Below the pieces are notes generated by a model that was given only the letters and a program-made list of their open reading frames with translations, was not told the DNA's origin and ran no database searches. Below, in pieces: positions 1 to 8,744 of a DNA stretch of 64,000 nucleotides. This DNA is from Streptomyces sp. NBC_00271. Lineage in GTDB: Bacteria; Actinomycetota; Actinomycetes; Streptomycetales; Streptomycetaceae. Within the stretch, counting starts at the first letter, position 1. Each line of letters starts with the position of its first letter. Made by a program: the position numbers and the translations under genes. The stretch is taken from NCBI RefSeq assembly GCF_036178845.1, contig NZ_CP108070.1, positions 4,216,001-4,280,000 on the forward strand. Direction: 5' to 3'.

Positions 1-2
1 CC

Positions 3-3000
3 CTCCTCCCCTGGGTCCTGCTCCCCCTCACCGACGAGCGCTACAGCGCCCGCGTCGCCGCCCTCCGCTCGGCACTCGTCGTCCCCTTCATGGGCGGCGT
101 GAACGCGGCGGCCACCCTCGCCTCGCTGCTCCCCGTCGGGCTGTATCTGCTGTCCCGTCCACGTGGACCCCGGCAGCGGAGACTGATCACCTGGTGGGTA
201 CCGGGCGTGATCCTGGCGACGGCCTGGTGGGTGATCCCGCTGCTGATGCTCGGCGTCTACGGCGAGAACTTCCTCCCGTACGTGGAGACCTCGGGGACCA
301 CGACCGCCACCATGTCGGCCACGGAGTCCCTGCGCGGCGCCGGGAACTGGGTCGCGTACCTCCACTTCGGCGAGGCCTGGCTGCCGGCCGGCTGGACCGT
401 CGCCGCCTCGGTGATCGTGATCGTCTGCTCGGCGCTCGCGGCGGGGCTGGGTCTCGCCGGGCTCGCCAGACGTGACATGCCCGAGCGCCGCTGGCTGGTG
501 CTGACCGTGCTGTCGGTCGCGCTCCTCACCCTCGCGGGGTACGGCGGCGCGTTCGGCGCGCCCTTCCACGGCGTCGTCCAGGACTGGCTGAACGGCTGGC
601 TGGTCCCCTTCCGCAACATCTACAAGTTCCAGACGGGCCTCGCCCTGGCGCTGGTGTTCGGCCTCGCGCATCTCGTCGGGGTCGCCGCCGAGCCACGCGG
701 AGCCCGTCCCGTACACGGACGCCGCTACGCGCCCCTCGTCGCGGCCGTGCTGATCCTCCCGGGTCTCGCCTGGCCGTACCTCAACGGGTCGATCCTCAAC
801 CCGGGTTCCTTCCAGCAGCTCCCCAAGTACTGGCAGACCACCGCCGACTGGCTGAAGAAGTACTCCCCCGACTCCCGTGCCCTCGTCGTCCCCGCCACCG
901 CGCACGGCCTCTACACCTGGGGCTCCCCCATCGACGAGCCCCTCGACGTGCTCGCCGACTCCCGCTGGGCCGAGCGGGACTACGTCCCCTTCGGCACCCC
1001 CGGCAACCGGCGCGCCATGGACGCCGTCGAGCAAGCGCTCATGACCGGCGGTGACGTCCCCGGCCTCGGCGACTACCTGAGCCGCGCCGGGCTCTACTAC
1101 GTCGTCGTCCGCAACGACCTCGACCCCGACCAGGTCGGTTACGTCCCGACCCAGACCGTGAAGCGGACCCTGGAACAGTCGGGCTACGAGCGCGTCACCG
1201 GCTTCGGACCGGTCGTGACCGGCGGCCGGATCGCCCACCACGCCCCGCTCCAGGTCGAGGGCCTCTACCCGCGCGAGCGCGCCGTCGAGATCTACGAACC
1301 GGCGAGCAACGGCGCACCGCGCCCCGGGCAGGCCGGGCTGAGCGCCATCGCGGACACCGCCGTCGTCTCCGGCGGCCCCGAGGCGCTGCTGCCGCTGGCC
1401 GCCGACCCCGCGATGCGCGGCCGCCCCGCCGTCCTGACCGGCGACAACCATCCCGGCCTCGGCACCGCCGCGGTCCAGGTGGTCGGCGACGGGCTGCGAC
1501 GCGCCGACACCCGCTTCGGCCTGGTCAACTCCAACACCTCGTACACGTACACGCCCGACCAGCGCAACGACAGCGACAGCGCCCAGGACGCCGGCAAGAA
1601 GCCGCACCAGATCCTGCCGACCAAGGGCATCCGGCACCAGACGGTGGCCGAGCTGCGCGGCGCCCGCTCGGTGACCGCGTCCTCCACCGGCAACTGGCTG
1701 TTCCACCTCCCCCAGTACGACCCCGTGAACGCCTTCGACGGCAACCCCGACACCGCGTGGGCGGAGGGCGCGTCCGGTTCCGCGAACGGACAGTGGCTGC
1801 GGATCAGCTTCGAGGGGTCCCTGGACATGCCGAAGTCCTTCAAGGTCACCCCGCTGCCGCAGGACGGCATGCGGTCCGCGGCGACCCGGGTCCGGGTGGA
1901 GACGGAGAAGGGCTCCGCCACCAGCTATCTCGAACCCGACGGCACGACCCAGACCGTCAAGGCACCTGCCGGGTCGACGAGTTGGATGAAGCTGACGATC
2001 ACCGACTCCACCGCGCAGCGCGCCGGCCTGACCGGCGCGGGCTTCTCCGAGATCGCCCTCCCGGAGGTCCAGGTCACCCGCCTGCTGAAGCTCCCGACCG
2101 ACGCCGCAGGATCGGACGCCTCCGCCGAGATCGTCTCCCTGCACCGCACCACCGACCCCACCGGCCTCGCCCCCACGGGCACGGAGGCGGGCCTGCACCG
2201 CACCTTCGCCACCTCGACGGCGGGATCGTACGAGGTGAACGCGAGCGCCGTCGCGATCACCGGCGACGCACTCGACAAGCTGCTGTACGACGTCTCGCCC
2301 CAACAGCCGAACCGGATCGTCGCGACGGCCGACTCCACGTCGGCCCTCGGCCCCGGCCTCGACGCGCGCAATCTCACGGACGGCAACCTGACCACGGCCT
2401 GGATCGCCGGGGACAGGCCGACGATCCATCTGAGCTGGCCCGACAAGAAACCCGTCTCGTCCATGGTCCTGGCCGCGGCCGGCGGCCTCTCCACCCGCCC
2501 GACGAAGATCGAGATCCGCTCCCCGGACGGGGACACCGTGGCCGGCGTCGACGAGAACGGCTGGGCCCGCTTCGACCCGATCACCACGAACCACCTCGAC
2601 ATCACCATCACCGAGACCGCGCCCCTGACGCTCCACAACCCGGTCGCGGGCGCCGATCTGCAACTGCCGGTCGGGCTGACGGAGTTGTATCTCCCTGACC
2701 TCGCCGAGTACCGCACCACACAGGCCGTGGAGACACAGGAGTTCTCGCTCCCGTGCGGGAAGGGGCCCACGCTCGCGGTCGACGGGAAGCTGTACGCGAC
2801 GAGCGCGAAGGGGACGGTGGGGGATCTCGCCGAACGGCGGCCGGTTCAGCTGACGCTGTGCCAAGAGGGCTCCTCGAACGCAGCGTTGGACCTCGGATCC
2901 GGTTCGCACCGGGTCGAGGCGGGCGACGCCGGGCCCCTCGCGGTCACGGACGTCACCCTCACCCGGGGAACCGTCGAGGCCGTCGCCGGTGCCGGGCGCG

Positions 3001-4013
3001 AGCTGCGGATCGTGGACTGGCTGGGCGACCGTCGCGAGGTGAAGGTCGGCTCCGGCGCCGCCTCGTACCTCACGACGTACGAGAACTACAACGACGGCTG
3101 GCAGGCCACGCTGGGCGGCAAGAAACTGACGCCCCTGCGGCTCGACGGCTGGCAGCAGGGCTGGCGGATCCCGGCCGGCGCGGGCGGCACGGTCACGTTG
3201 TCGTACGAGCCCTCGACGACGTACGAGGCCGGGCTGATCGGCGGCGGGGTCGGCGTGGCGGCTCTCGCGGGCCTCGTGCTGTGGCGTCGCCGCGAGGCCA
3301 ACCCCGACGAGCCGCAGCCGACGGCGCCGGACGCCGGGCTCTGGCTCGGCACGGTGGCGCTCACCCTGGTGGGCGTGGTCATCGCGGGACCGTTCGCGCT
3401 GCTGGTCCCCGCGCTGGCGCTGCTCGCGTGGAAACGACACGCGCTCCTCGTACCGATCGCGTTCCTCGCGCTCACCGGGGCGGGGATCGCGGCCGCCACC
3501 GGCGCCGGGTCGCCACCGGGCGCGAGCGAGGGCGCGTTCGGACCCGCGGCACAGTTGCTGGCCCTGATCGGGTTGTTCGCCGGACTGGTGAGCGTCCAAG
3601 AGCCGCCCGGCGCGGCACCCCGGGGCTCCCGCCCGGTCCCCCCGCTCGGCCCGCCCCCGGGCTCCCAGGCCCCGACGGCACCACTCCCCCGACGCCGCCG
3701 CGGCGAGAACGGCGGCCCCGGGGCCGCACCGGACACGGAGGCCGGAACGGTCGAGGAGGCGCCGGGCGGCGCACCCGGGTCGTCCGAGCCGACCGGAGCC
3801 GAGCACCCCGCACCGGCCCCCGGGCCCGACCGTGCCTCCAGCCCGACCATCTCCGCACGCGGCCCGGGTTACGCCCCGCGCGAGGCGGGCGCGGGTCACC
3901 CGGGTGCGGGCGAGGCGGTCTCGCACGAGGCCGATCCGCCCACCGCCCGGATCGCCTTCCGTAAAACGGGGAACCCGGCGGACGACGACACGGGAAGGGG
4001 CGAACCCCGATGA
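3..4013 (+). CDS. AftD-like alpha-(1->3)-arabinofuranosyltransferase (DUF3367 type), 5' truncated by window
   Basis: The frame is open from the first complete codon of the window with no stop, so the N-terminus lies outside; 1,336 residues are visible. Counting from the Met at 90, several transmembrane helices of a GT-C fold (about 1-225) are followed by a long exported part. That part has two discoidin (F5/8 type C)-like modules marked by FDGNPDTAW near residue 550 and LTDGNLTTAW near 765. Three or four hydrophobic segments follow (about 1045-1185), then a Pro/Gly/Ala-rich tail. This is the layout of actinobacterial polyprenyl-phospho-arabinose-dependent transferases of the AftD/DUF3367 group. 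Streptomyces lacks the mycobacterial arabinogalactan, so the acceptor is unknown; transfer of a sugar to an exported polymer is inferred. Its stop overlaps the next start as ATGA (4010-4013), which indicates translational coupling. Confidence 0.85.
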   Translation, partial: LLPWVLLPLTDERYSARVAALRSALVVPFMGGVNAAATLASLLPVGLYLLSRPRGPRQRRLITWWVPGVILATAWWVIPLLMLGVYGENFLPYVETSGTTTATMSATESLRGAGNWVAYLHFGEAWLPAGWTVAASVIVIVCSALAAGLGLAGLARRDMPERRWLVLTVLSVALLTLAGYGGAFGAPFHGVVQDWLNGWLVPFRNIYKFQTGLALALVFGLAHLVGVAAEPRGARPVHGRRYAPLVAAVLILPGLAWPYLNGSILNPGSFQQLPKYWQTTADWLKKYSPDSRALVVPATAHGLYTWGSPIDEPLDVLADSRWAERDYVPFGTPGNRRAMDAVEQALMTGGDVPGLGDYLSRAGLYYVVVRNDLDPDQVGYVPTQTVKRTLEQSGYERVTGFGPVVTGGRIAHHAPLQVEGLYPRERAVEIYEPASNGAPRPGQAGLSAIADTAVVSGGPEALLPLAADPAMRGRPAVLTGDNHPGLGTAAVQVVGDGLRRADTRFGLVNSNTSYTYTPDQRNDSDSAQDAGKKPHQILPTKGIRHQTVAELRGARSVTASSTGNWLFHLPQYDPVNAFDGNPDTAWAEGASGSANGQWLRISFEGSLDMPKSFKVTPLPQDGMRSAATRVRVETEKGSATSYLEPDGTTQTVKAPAGSTSWMKLTITDSTAQRAGLTGAGFSEIALPEVQVTRLLKLPTDAAGSDASAEIVSLHRTTDPTGLAPTGTEAGLHRTFATSTAGSYEVNASAVAITGDALDKLLYDVSPQQPNRIVATADSTSALGPGLDARNLTDGNLTTAWIAGDRPTIHLSWPDKKPVSSMVLAAAGGLSTRPTKIEIRSPDGDTVAGVDENGWARFDPITTNHLDITITETAPLTLHNPVAGADLQLPVGLTELYLPDLAEYRTTQAVETQEFSLPCGKGPTLAVDGKLYATSAKGTVGDLAERRPVQLTLCQEGSSNAALDLGSGSHRVEAGDAGPLAVTDVTLTRGTVEAVAGAGRELRIVDWLGDRREVKVGSGAASYLTTYENYNDGWQATLGGKKLTPLRLDGWQQGWRIPAGAGGTVTLSYEPSTTYEAGLIGGGVGVAALAGLVLWRRREANPDEPQPTAPDAGLWLGTVALTLVGVVIAGPFALLVPALALLAWKRHALLVPIAFLALTGAGIAAATGAGSPPGASEGAFGPAAQLLALIGLFAGLVSVQEPPGAAPRGSRPVPPLGPPPGSQAPTAPLPRRRRGENGGPGAAPDTEAGTVEEAPGGAPGSSEPTGAEHPAPAPGPDRASSPTISARGPGYAPREAGAGHPGAGEAVSHEADPPTARIAFRKTGNPADDDTGRGEPR

Positions 4014-5419
4014 CCGCGCTGGAGCACCCGGCACGGGACGGTACCGACGGACCGTCCCGGCGCCCCGCCCGCGTGCCGTTCCCCGTCGTGGACGAGGTCT
4101 CCCGGCACTGTGTCCAGGAGGAGGAACCCGAGACCGTCCACATCGAGGTCCACCTCCCCGGCCGGCTCGACCCCGCCCGCCTCACCACGGCGTTCACCGA
4201 GGCCCTGCACCGTCACCCCCGCATCCTGATGCGCGAGGCGGCGGGCCCCTGGTACCGCCGCCGCTACGAGTGGGAACTCACCCCCGATCCGGACCTGGAG
4301 GTCGTCTCCTTCCCGCCACCGGGCCCGGGAGCCCTCCAGCGCGCACGGACCCGCGCCCTGCTGACCGCCCCGCCGCTGACCGCCTCGCCGCCCATCCGCC
4401 TGGAGGTGGTCGACGGCGCGGGGCCGCCGGTCGGCAGCGAGGCGACGGACGCGGTAGGTACGGCGCCGCGTGCGGTGGGCACGGCGCCGCGTACCCACAG
4501 CGGCCCCCGCCCCAAGGGCACCGTCCTCTTCCTCACCGTCAACCACACCGCCCTCGACGGCCCCGCCTGCCTCCGCGTCCTCGCCACCGCCGCGGAGCTG
4601 TACGGAGGCAAGGACAACTCCCCGACCGCACCCCCCGTACGGCCGCCCGAGGCGGAGGCGAAGGCCGTGCAGGTCGACACCCCGTCCACCTGGACCCCGC
4701 CCGCGCGCGTGGCCCACGGCACCCCGGAGCCCTCGCCCGGAAACGGCCTCCTCGTCACCGAACTCGGCGTCCCGCACCGCCCCAAGGGCTCCCCGTACAC
4801 CGTGAACGACCAGCTCATGGCGGCCACCGCCCTGATGATCACGCACTGGAACAGGGAACACGGCGCCCGACCGCGCCCCCTGCGCATCACGATGCCGGTC
4901 GACGACCGCCCCCGCGGCACGGACATGCCCATCGGCAACGGGACACGACTCGTCGAAGTCCCCTTCACCGTCGAGGAGGTGGACGCCGGGCAGATGGGCG
5001 AGCTGCTGCGCCGTACGGCGGAACGCACCCGCGCGCTCAAGTCGCTGCCCCGGCCCCAACTCGGCCACGGCGCCACCCTCCTGACCGCCCCCGTGGTCCC
5101 GGTCGCCTGGCGCGCCGCCCTCACCCGGGGCCTGCGCCGCGCGGCCGGCCCCTGGACGTCGACCGCACTGCTGAGCAACATCGGCCGCATCCCGTACGCG
5201 CTGGACTTCGGCGCGGAGGCGGGCCGCACGCACGCGGTGTGGTTCTCGGCGCCCGCCCGGACGCCCCGCGGCCTGACCGTCACCACGGCGTCCACCGCGG
5301 GCCGTCTGCACGTCGCCCTGCGCTGGTCGCGCACCCTGCTCAGCCACGGCGACGGCGCCCACCTCCGCGACCTCTTCGAGCACTATCTACACGCGACGGA
5401 GGAGGACCGCAGCCGATGA
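4010..5419 (+). CDS. PapA/condensation-domain-like acyltransferase
   Basis: This 469-residue protein has the hallmarks of the CoA-dependent acyltransferase / NRPS condensation superfamily. An HxxxD catalytic motif occurs as NHTALDG around residues 178-184, and a DFGAE segment near residue 400 matches the structural DFGWG motif. The N-terminal half carries the fold's usual pattern (EVHLPGRLDPARLTTAFTEA). Family members such as PapA5 esterify hydroxyl groups of lipids or sugars. Placed between an arabinofuranosyltransferase and methyltransferases, it probably acylates a surface glycan or glycolipid; that role is inferred. It overlaps both neighbours by 4 nt (ATGA at 4010 and 5416), so it is part of one operon. 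No carrier-protein or adenylation domain is nearby, which argues against an NRPS role. Confidence 0.72.
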   Translation: MTALEHPARDGTDGPSRRPARVPFPVVDEVSRHCVQEEEPETVHIEVHLPGRLDPARLTTAFTEALHRHPRILMREAAGPWYRRRYEWELTPDPDLEVVSFPPPGPGALQRARTRALLTAPPLTASPPIRLEVVDGAGPPVGSEATDAVGTAPRAVGTAPRTHSGPRPKGTVLFLTVNHTALDGPACLRVLATAAELYGGKDNSPTAPPVRPPEAEAKAVQVDTPSTWTPPARVAHGTPEPSPGNGLLVTELGVPHRPKGSPYTVNDQLMAATALMITHWNREHGARPRPLRITMPVDDRPRGTDMPIGNGTRLVEVPFTVEEVDAGQMGELLRRTAERTRALKSLPRPQLGHGATLLTAPVVPVAWRAALTRGLRRAAGPWTSTALLSNIGRIPYALDFGAEAGRTHAVWFSAPARTPRGLTVTTASTAGRLHVALRWSRTLLSHGDGAHLRDLFEHYLHATEEDRSR

Positions 5420-6192
5420 CGCCCACGACCTCGACCCCTACCCCCGCCCCTTCCGCCGGCTCGGCAACGGCCGCCGCCCGGCAGGGACTTCGCGACTTCT
5501 ACGAGGATCCGAGCGTCCCCGTCGCCTCCGGCACCCCCCGCAGCCTCCGCCAGGCCCGGATACTGGCCGCCGCGCTCGGCCCCGCCACGGCCGGCGCGCG
5601 GACCGTGCTGGACATCGGCTGCGGCGACGGCACCGCCGCCGCGACCGCCGCGCCCCTGCTCGCCGGACACCGACTCGTCGGCGTCGACTGGTCGCAGGAC
5701 GCCCTCAGACGCGCCCACGCCCGGCTGCCGTACGCGATCCGCGGCGAACTCACCGACGGCGGGCTCCCGTTCGCCGACGCCGCGGCCGACGCCGTCCTGT
5801 TCAGCGAGGTGATCGAGCACCTCGTGGACCCCGACAGCGCCCTGGACGAGATCCGCAGGGTCCTGCGCCCCGGCGGCCACCTGATGCTCTCCACCCCGAA
5901 CCTCGGCGCCTGGTACAACCGCGCCCTGCTGCTCGCCGGTGTCCAGCCCGTCTTCTCGGAGGTGAGCCTGCGCGCGATCCACGGCCGCCCGGGGCGGGAG
6001 GTCGTGGGCCATCTGCGGCTCTACACGGCCCGCGCGCTGCGGGAGTTCGTGACCGCGGCGGGCTTCGAGGTCGTACGGCTGAGCGGGGCGCCCTTCCACG
6101 GCGTACCGCGTCCGCTGCGCCCCCTGGACCGACTGGCCTGCGCGGCGCCGGCCCTCTCCTCCATCCTGCTCCTGCACGCCCGAAGGACGTAG
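5416..6192 (+). CDS. Class I SAM-dependent methyltransferase
   Basis: A 258-residue protein. The open frame extends far upstream, but the ATG at 5416 overlaps the preceding stop as ATGA, and the protein from there has normal composition. The SAM-binding motif I is DIGCGDGTAA near residue 65, followed by an acidic loop (VGVDWSQDAL) and post-I motifs (FSEVIEHLVDPDSALDEIRR, LRPGGHLMLSTPN), typical of the Methyltransf_11/UbiE-like group. The substrate is unknown. Position inside the glycan operon suggests methylation of a sugar or lipid intermediate, which is an inference. It is followed 3 nt later by the DMT-like membrane protein gene. Confidence 0.82.
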   Translation: MTPTTSTPTPAPSAGSATAAARQGLRDFYEDPSVPVASGTPRSLRQARILAAALGPATAGARTVLDIGCGDGTAAATAAPLLAGHRLVGVDWSQDALRRAHARLPYAIRGELTDGGLPFADAAADAVLFSEVIEHLVDPDSALDEIRRVLRPGGHLMLSTPNLGAWYNRALLLAGVQPVFSEVSLRAIHGRPGREVVGHLRLYTARALREFVTAAGFEVVRLSGAPFHGVPRPLRPLDRLACAAPALSSILLLHARRT

Positions 6193-6195
6193 CCC

Positions 6196-7113
6196 ATGTG
6201 GTGGGGAGTGGCCGCGGCCCTGCTGGCGAACGTCCTGTACAGCACCGGATTCGTCCTGGAGAAGCGCGCGCTCGCCGCACTGCCCGAGGTCGACATCCGC
6301 CGCCCCGCCCGGCTGCTGCGGCTGGTGCTCGGCAGCCCGCTGTGGATCGGCGGTTCGCTGGCGCTGGCCTCCGGCTTCGGCGCCCAGCTCGCCGTCTACC
6401 GCACCCTGCCGATCGCCGCCGCCCAGGGCATCTTCGTCTCCGGGCTCGTGCTGCTGGTGCTGCTCTCCGCCCGGCTGCTCGGCGAGGAGACGTCGGGCCG
6501 CGAGCGGTACGCGCTCGGCGCGATCCTGCTGGCCCTGCTGATGGTGGTCCTCTCCCTGCGCGAGGGCTCGGACCGGGTCAGCCGCAGTGCCCCCGCGCCG
6601 CTGATCCTGACCGTCTGTCTGCCCTCGCTGGCGGCGGGCCTGTGGCTGTACGGGGCCGCCGAGCGCCGGGCGCGGCACCGGCACCGGATGCCGACGACGG
6701 GGGTCGAGTACGGCGTGGCGGTGGGCCTGCTGTACGGGGTGAGCTCGCTGGCCATCAAGGGCGTGTCGAGCTATCTGACGACCAGTGATCTGGCGGGGGC
6801 GGTGATCGACGTGCTCCGCTCCCCGTACCCCTATCTCCTGCTCTTCACCGGCGCGTTCGGCCTGGTCATGTCCCAGGCGGCGCTGCAGCGCTGCCGGGCC
6901 TCGCTGATCGTGCCGGTCTGTACGACGGTGACCAGCCTGTTCACGGCGGTGCTCGGCACGCTCGCGTTCGGCGAGGCGTTGCCGCACGACCCGGTGCGGC
7001 TGACGCTGCGCCTGGCGGGCACCGCCCTCGCGGTGTCCGTGCTGCTGGTCATGCCCAAGCACGACGCGGCACCCCAACCCCCCATCGTGGCCAAGGAGCT
7101 GACGCCACCGTGA
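6196..7113 (+). CDS. DMT/EamA-like multi-pass membrane protein
   Basis: This 305-residue protein is almost wholly hydrophobic, with about nine or ten membrane spans arranged as two halves. It starts directly in a helix (WWGVAAALLANVLYSTGFVL) and shows the small-residue-rich helices of the drug/metabolite transporter superfamily. In cell-envelope operons, members often act as flippases or exporters for lipid-linked sugars or polyamines. A lipid-linked intermediate of this cluster is the natural guess, but the sequence does not prove it. The gene begins 3 nt after the methyltransferase stop and ends in a GTGA overlap with the Trm112-like gene, so it is co-translated with its neighbours. Confidence 0.72.
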   Translation: MWWGVAAALLANVLYSTGFVLEKRALAALPEVDIRRPARLLRLVLGSPLWIGGSLALASGFGAQLAVYRTLPIAAAQGIFVSGLVLLVLLSARLLGEETSGRERYALGAILLALLMVVLSLREGSDRVSRSAPAPLILTVCLPSLAAGLWLYGAAERRARHRHRMPTTGVEYGVAVGLLYGVSSLAIKGVSSYLTTSDLAGAVIDVLRSPYPYLLLFTGAFGLVMSQAALQRCRASLIVPVCTTVTSLFTAVLGTLAFGEALPHDPVRLTLRLAGTALAVSVLLVMPKHDAAPQPPIVAKELTPP

Positions 7114-7337
7114 ACCCCGACGACCCGCTGTTGAAGATCCTGGCCTGCCCCCTGGACAAGGGCCCACTGCACCTGCTCGCATCGGACGAGGCCCTGAGCG
7201 AGGAGGAGGCGCTGTACAACCCGCGCCTGCACCGCCGCTACCCGATCGTCGACGGCATCCCACAGCTGCTGCCGTCCTCCGGGGAGCAGGTCACGGAGGA
7301 CGAGCACGAGGAACTCCTGAAGCGGATGGTGCCATGA
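7110..7337 (+). CDS. Trm112/YcaR-like small protein
   Basis: A 75-residue protein with the compact Trm112 pattern: LLKILACPLDKGPLHLL at the N-terminus and RRYPIVDGIPQLLP in the C-terminal half. Only one cysteine (residue 13) remains of the zinc-binding set seen in classic members, so metal binding is doubtful. Trm112-type proteins act as partners or activators of methyltransferases. Here it lies immediately before an FkbM-type methyltransferase and in the same operon as a second one, so a partner role is attractive but inferred. Its GTG start overlaps the upstream stop (GTGA). An AAGGAG Shine-Dalgarno sequence sits at 7093-7098, inside the upstream gene. Confidence 0.75.
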   Translation: MNPDDPLLKILACPLDKGPLHLLASDEALSEEEALYNPRLHRRYPIVDGIPQLLPSSGEQVTEDEHEELLKRMVP

Positions 7338-8170
7338 CGAGGACGACGAGGGCCTCGAGGACCTGGGCCGCCCGGCTCGCTCCGCACCTCCCCACCCGCC
7401 TCGTCGCGGCGAGCGCCCGGCTGGTCTACCCGCGCTTCGAACCCGAACTGGGCCGCCTCGCGGACCTCTGCCCGCCGGGCTGCGGCACGGCGGTGGACGT
7501 GGGCGGCTGGTACGGCCCCTGGACCCACCGTCTTTCGGGCCTGGCCCACCGTGTGGTGACCGTCGAACCGGTCCCGCACCTGGCCAGACTCCTCTCCGCC
7601 ACCACCCCCTCCCACGTCCGCGTGATCCGCGCCGCCGCCTCCGACCGTCCGGGCACGGCGCGGCTCTGGTTCCCGCCGGACGACGCGGGCGACCGGGGCG
7701 TGTCGTCGTTGATCCGCCGGGACATCCACTCCCACGCGGTCGAGGTCCCGTGCGTGACCCTCGACGGCCTGGGCCTCCACGACGTCGACTTCGTCAAGAT
7801 CGACGTGGACGGCAACGAACTCGCGGTCCTGCGCGGCGCGGAGGCCCTCCTGACCCGTGACCGCCCGGCCCTCTTCATCGAACTCGAGTCCCGAATCCAG
7901 CCGATCGCCCCCGTGGTCGACCATCTCACCCAGCGCGGCTACACGGGCTGGGTCCTGCCCGCCGCCACCTGGCTGCCCCTGGCGTCCTTCCCCCTGGAGG
8001 CCCACCAGGCACGCACCTCCCACGTGGCCGCCCAGGGCCTGCTGCGCCGCGTCCTGCCCCCGCGCGGCCCCCGCTACGTCAACTCGGTCCTGTTCCTCCC
8101 GGTCGGCTGCCGACCGGGCTCCCTCCCGATGCGCGACCATGGAGCCCATGCCCGCCAAGCGACCCGCTAG
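7334..8170 (+). CDS. FkbM family methyltransferase
   Basis: This 278-residue protein has the FkbM layout: a glycine-rich SAM motif VDVGGWYGPWTHRLS near residue 53, an acidic post-loop VTVEPVPHLARLL, and the diagnostic VDFVKIDVDGNELAVLRGA stretch near residue 155, followed by PALFIELESR. FkbM enzymes O-methylate sugars or polyketide hydroxyls. In this operon a glycan sugar is the most likely target, which is inferred. The start overlaps the Trm112-like stop (ATGA at 7334), consistent with stoichiometric production of the pair. Its 3' end overlaps the start of the next gene by about 23 nt. Confidence 0.85.
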   Translation: MTRTTRASRTWAARLAPHLPTRLVAASARLVYPRFEPELGRLADLCPPGCGTAVDVGGWYGPWTHRLSGLAHRVVTVEPVPHLARLLSATTPSHVRVIRAAASDRPGTARLWFPPDDAGDRGVSSLIRRDIHSHAVEVPCVTLDGLGLHDVDFVKIDVDGNELAVLRGAEALLTRDRPALFIELESRIQPIAPVVDHLTQRGYTGWVLPAATWLPLASFPLEAHQARTSHVAAQGLLRRVLPPRGPRYVNSVLFLPVGCRPGSLPMRDHGAHARQATR

Positions 8171-8744
8171 CCCCTTCACCCCGCTCGACTTCCAACTGGT
8201 CCTGCTGCGCCGCATGGCCGACCACAACCCCGACCTCGTCGAGGACGCCCGCCACGAGCTGGGCGTCTCCATCGCCGACATGCGCGAGGCCAACCGCCGC
8301 TGGCAGGCCATGCTGCACGCCCCGCGCTCCCGGGCGGCGGTGTCGCGCTACCGCTCGATCCTCGGCGCCCCCGAGTCCGTCACCCCTCGCCAGATCGGCG
8401 ACCTGGCCTGCGAGGCGCTGCTCTGGCCCGTCCCCCTCTGGCCCGACCTCCGCTTCGAGGTCCTCGTCGCCCCGAACGGCGTCGCCTGGAACGAGTGGCT
8501 GGTCCGCGCCCCCGGCGCCCCGAGCCCCCGGCTGGAGACCCTCGACGACCTCACCCCCTGGTCCTGCACGGTCGACGAGGTCGCCCGCGCCTTCGCTCCG
8601 GCCCGCCCCCTGGAGGGCACGGCCCCGACCCGCTGGGGCCTGGCGTTCACGGCCCCGGACGCGTCCGGAGTGCCGCGGGAGTGCGCGGCGGAGTTCACGT
8701 GGGGGTTGCTGCAGCGCGTGGCCGTCAGCGGAGAGCGGCCTTGA
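8148..8744 (+). CDS. Conserved hypothetical protein
   Basis: This protein of about 198 residues does not match a family I can name. It is soluble, with no signal peptide or membrane segment. The first 60 residues are helical and charged (SPFTPLDFQLVLLRRMADH, then RHELGVSIADMREANRRWQAM), resembling a regulatory or adaptor helix bundle. The remainder is a mixed domain rich in Trp and Pro (ALLWPVPLWPDLRFEVLVAP). Two in-frame ATGs, 8139 and 8148, are possible; the second is used because a GGAG at 8141-8144 lies close upstream, although the spacing is short. It overlaps the FkbM gene and ends just before the convergent ATP-grasp gene, so it is probably the last cistron of the glycan operon. Confidence 0.6.
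   Translation: MPAKRPASPFTPLDFQLVLLRRMADHNPDLVEDARHELGVSIADMREANRRWQAMLHAPRSRAAVSRYRSILGAPESVTPRQIGDLACEALLWPVPLWPDLRFEVLVAPNGVAWNEWLVRAPGAPSPRLETLDDLTPWSCTVDEVARAFAPARPLEGTAPTRWGLAFTAPDASGVPRECAAEFTWGLLQRVAVSGERP

Noticed and set aside
90..5383. Several long antisense and alternative-frame ORFs over the first genes (e.g. minus 3896-5383)
   Set aside because: High GC makes stop-poor shadow frames; these are Arg/Gly/Pro-rich without motifs and lie opposite well-supported genes.
3832..5415. Long N-terminal extension of the methyltransferase frame
   Set aside because: It covers the acyltransferase gene in another frame and has Arg/Pro-rich shadow composition; ATG 5416 with an ATGA overlap is the start.
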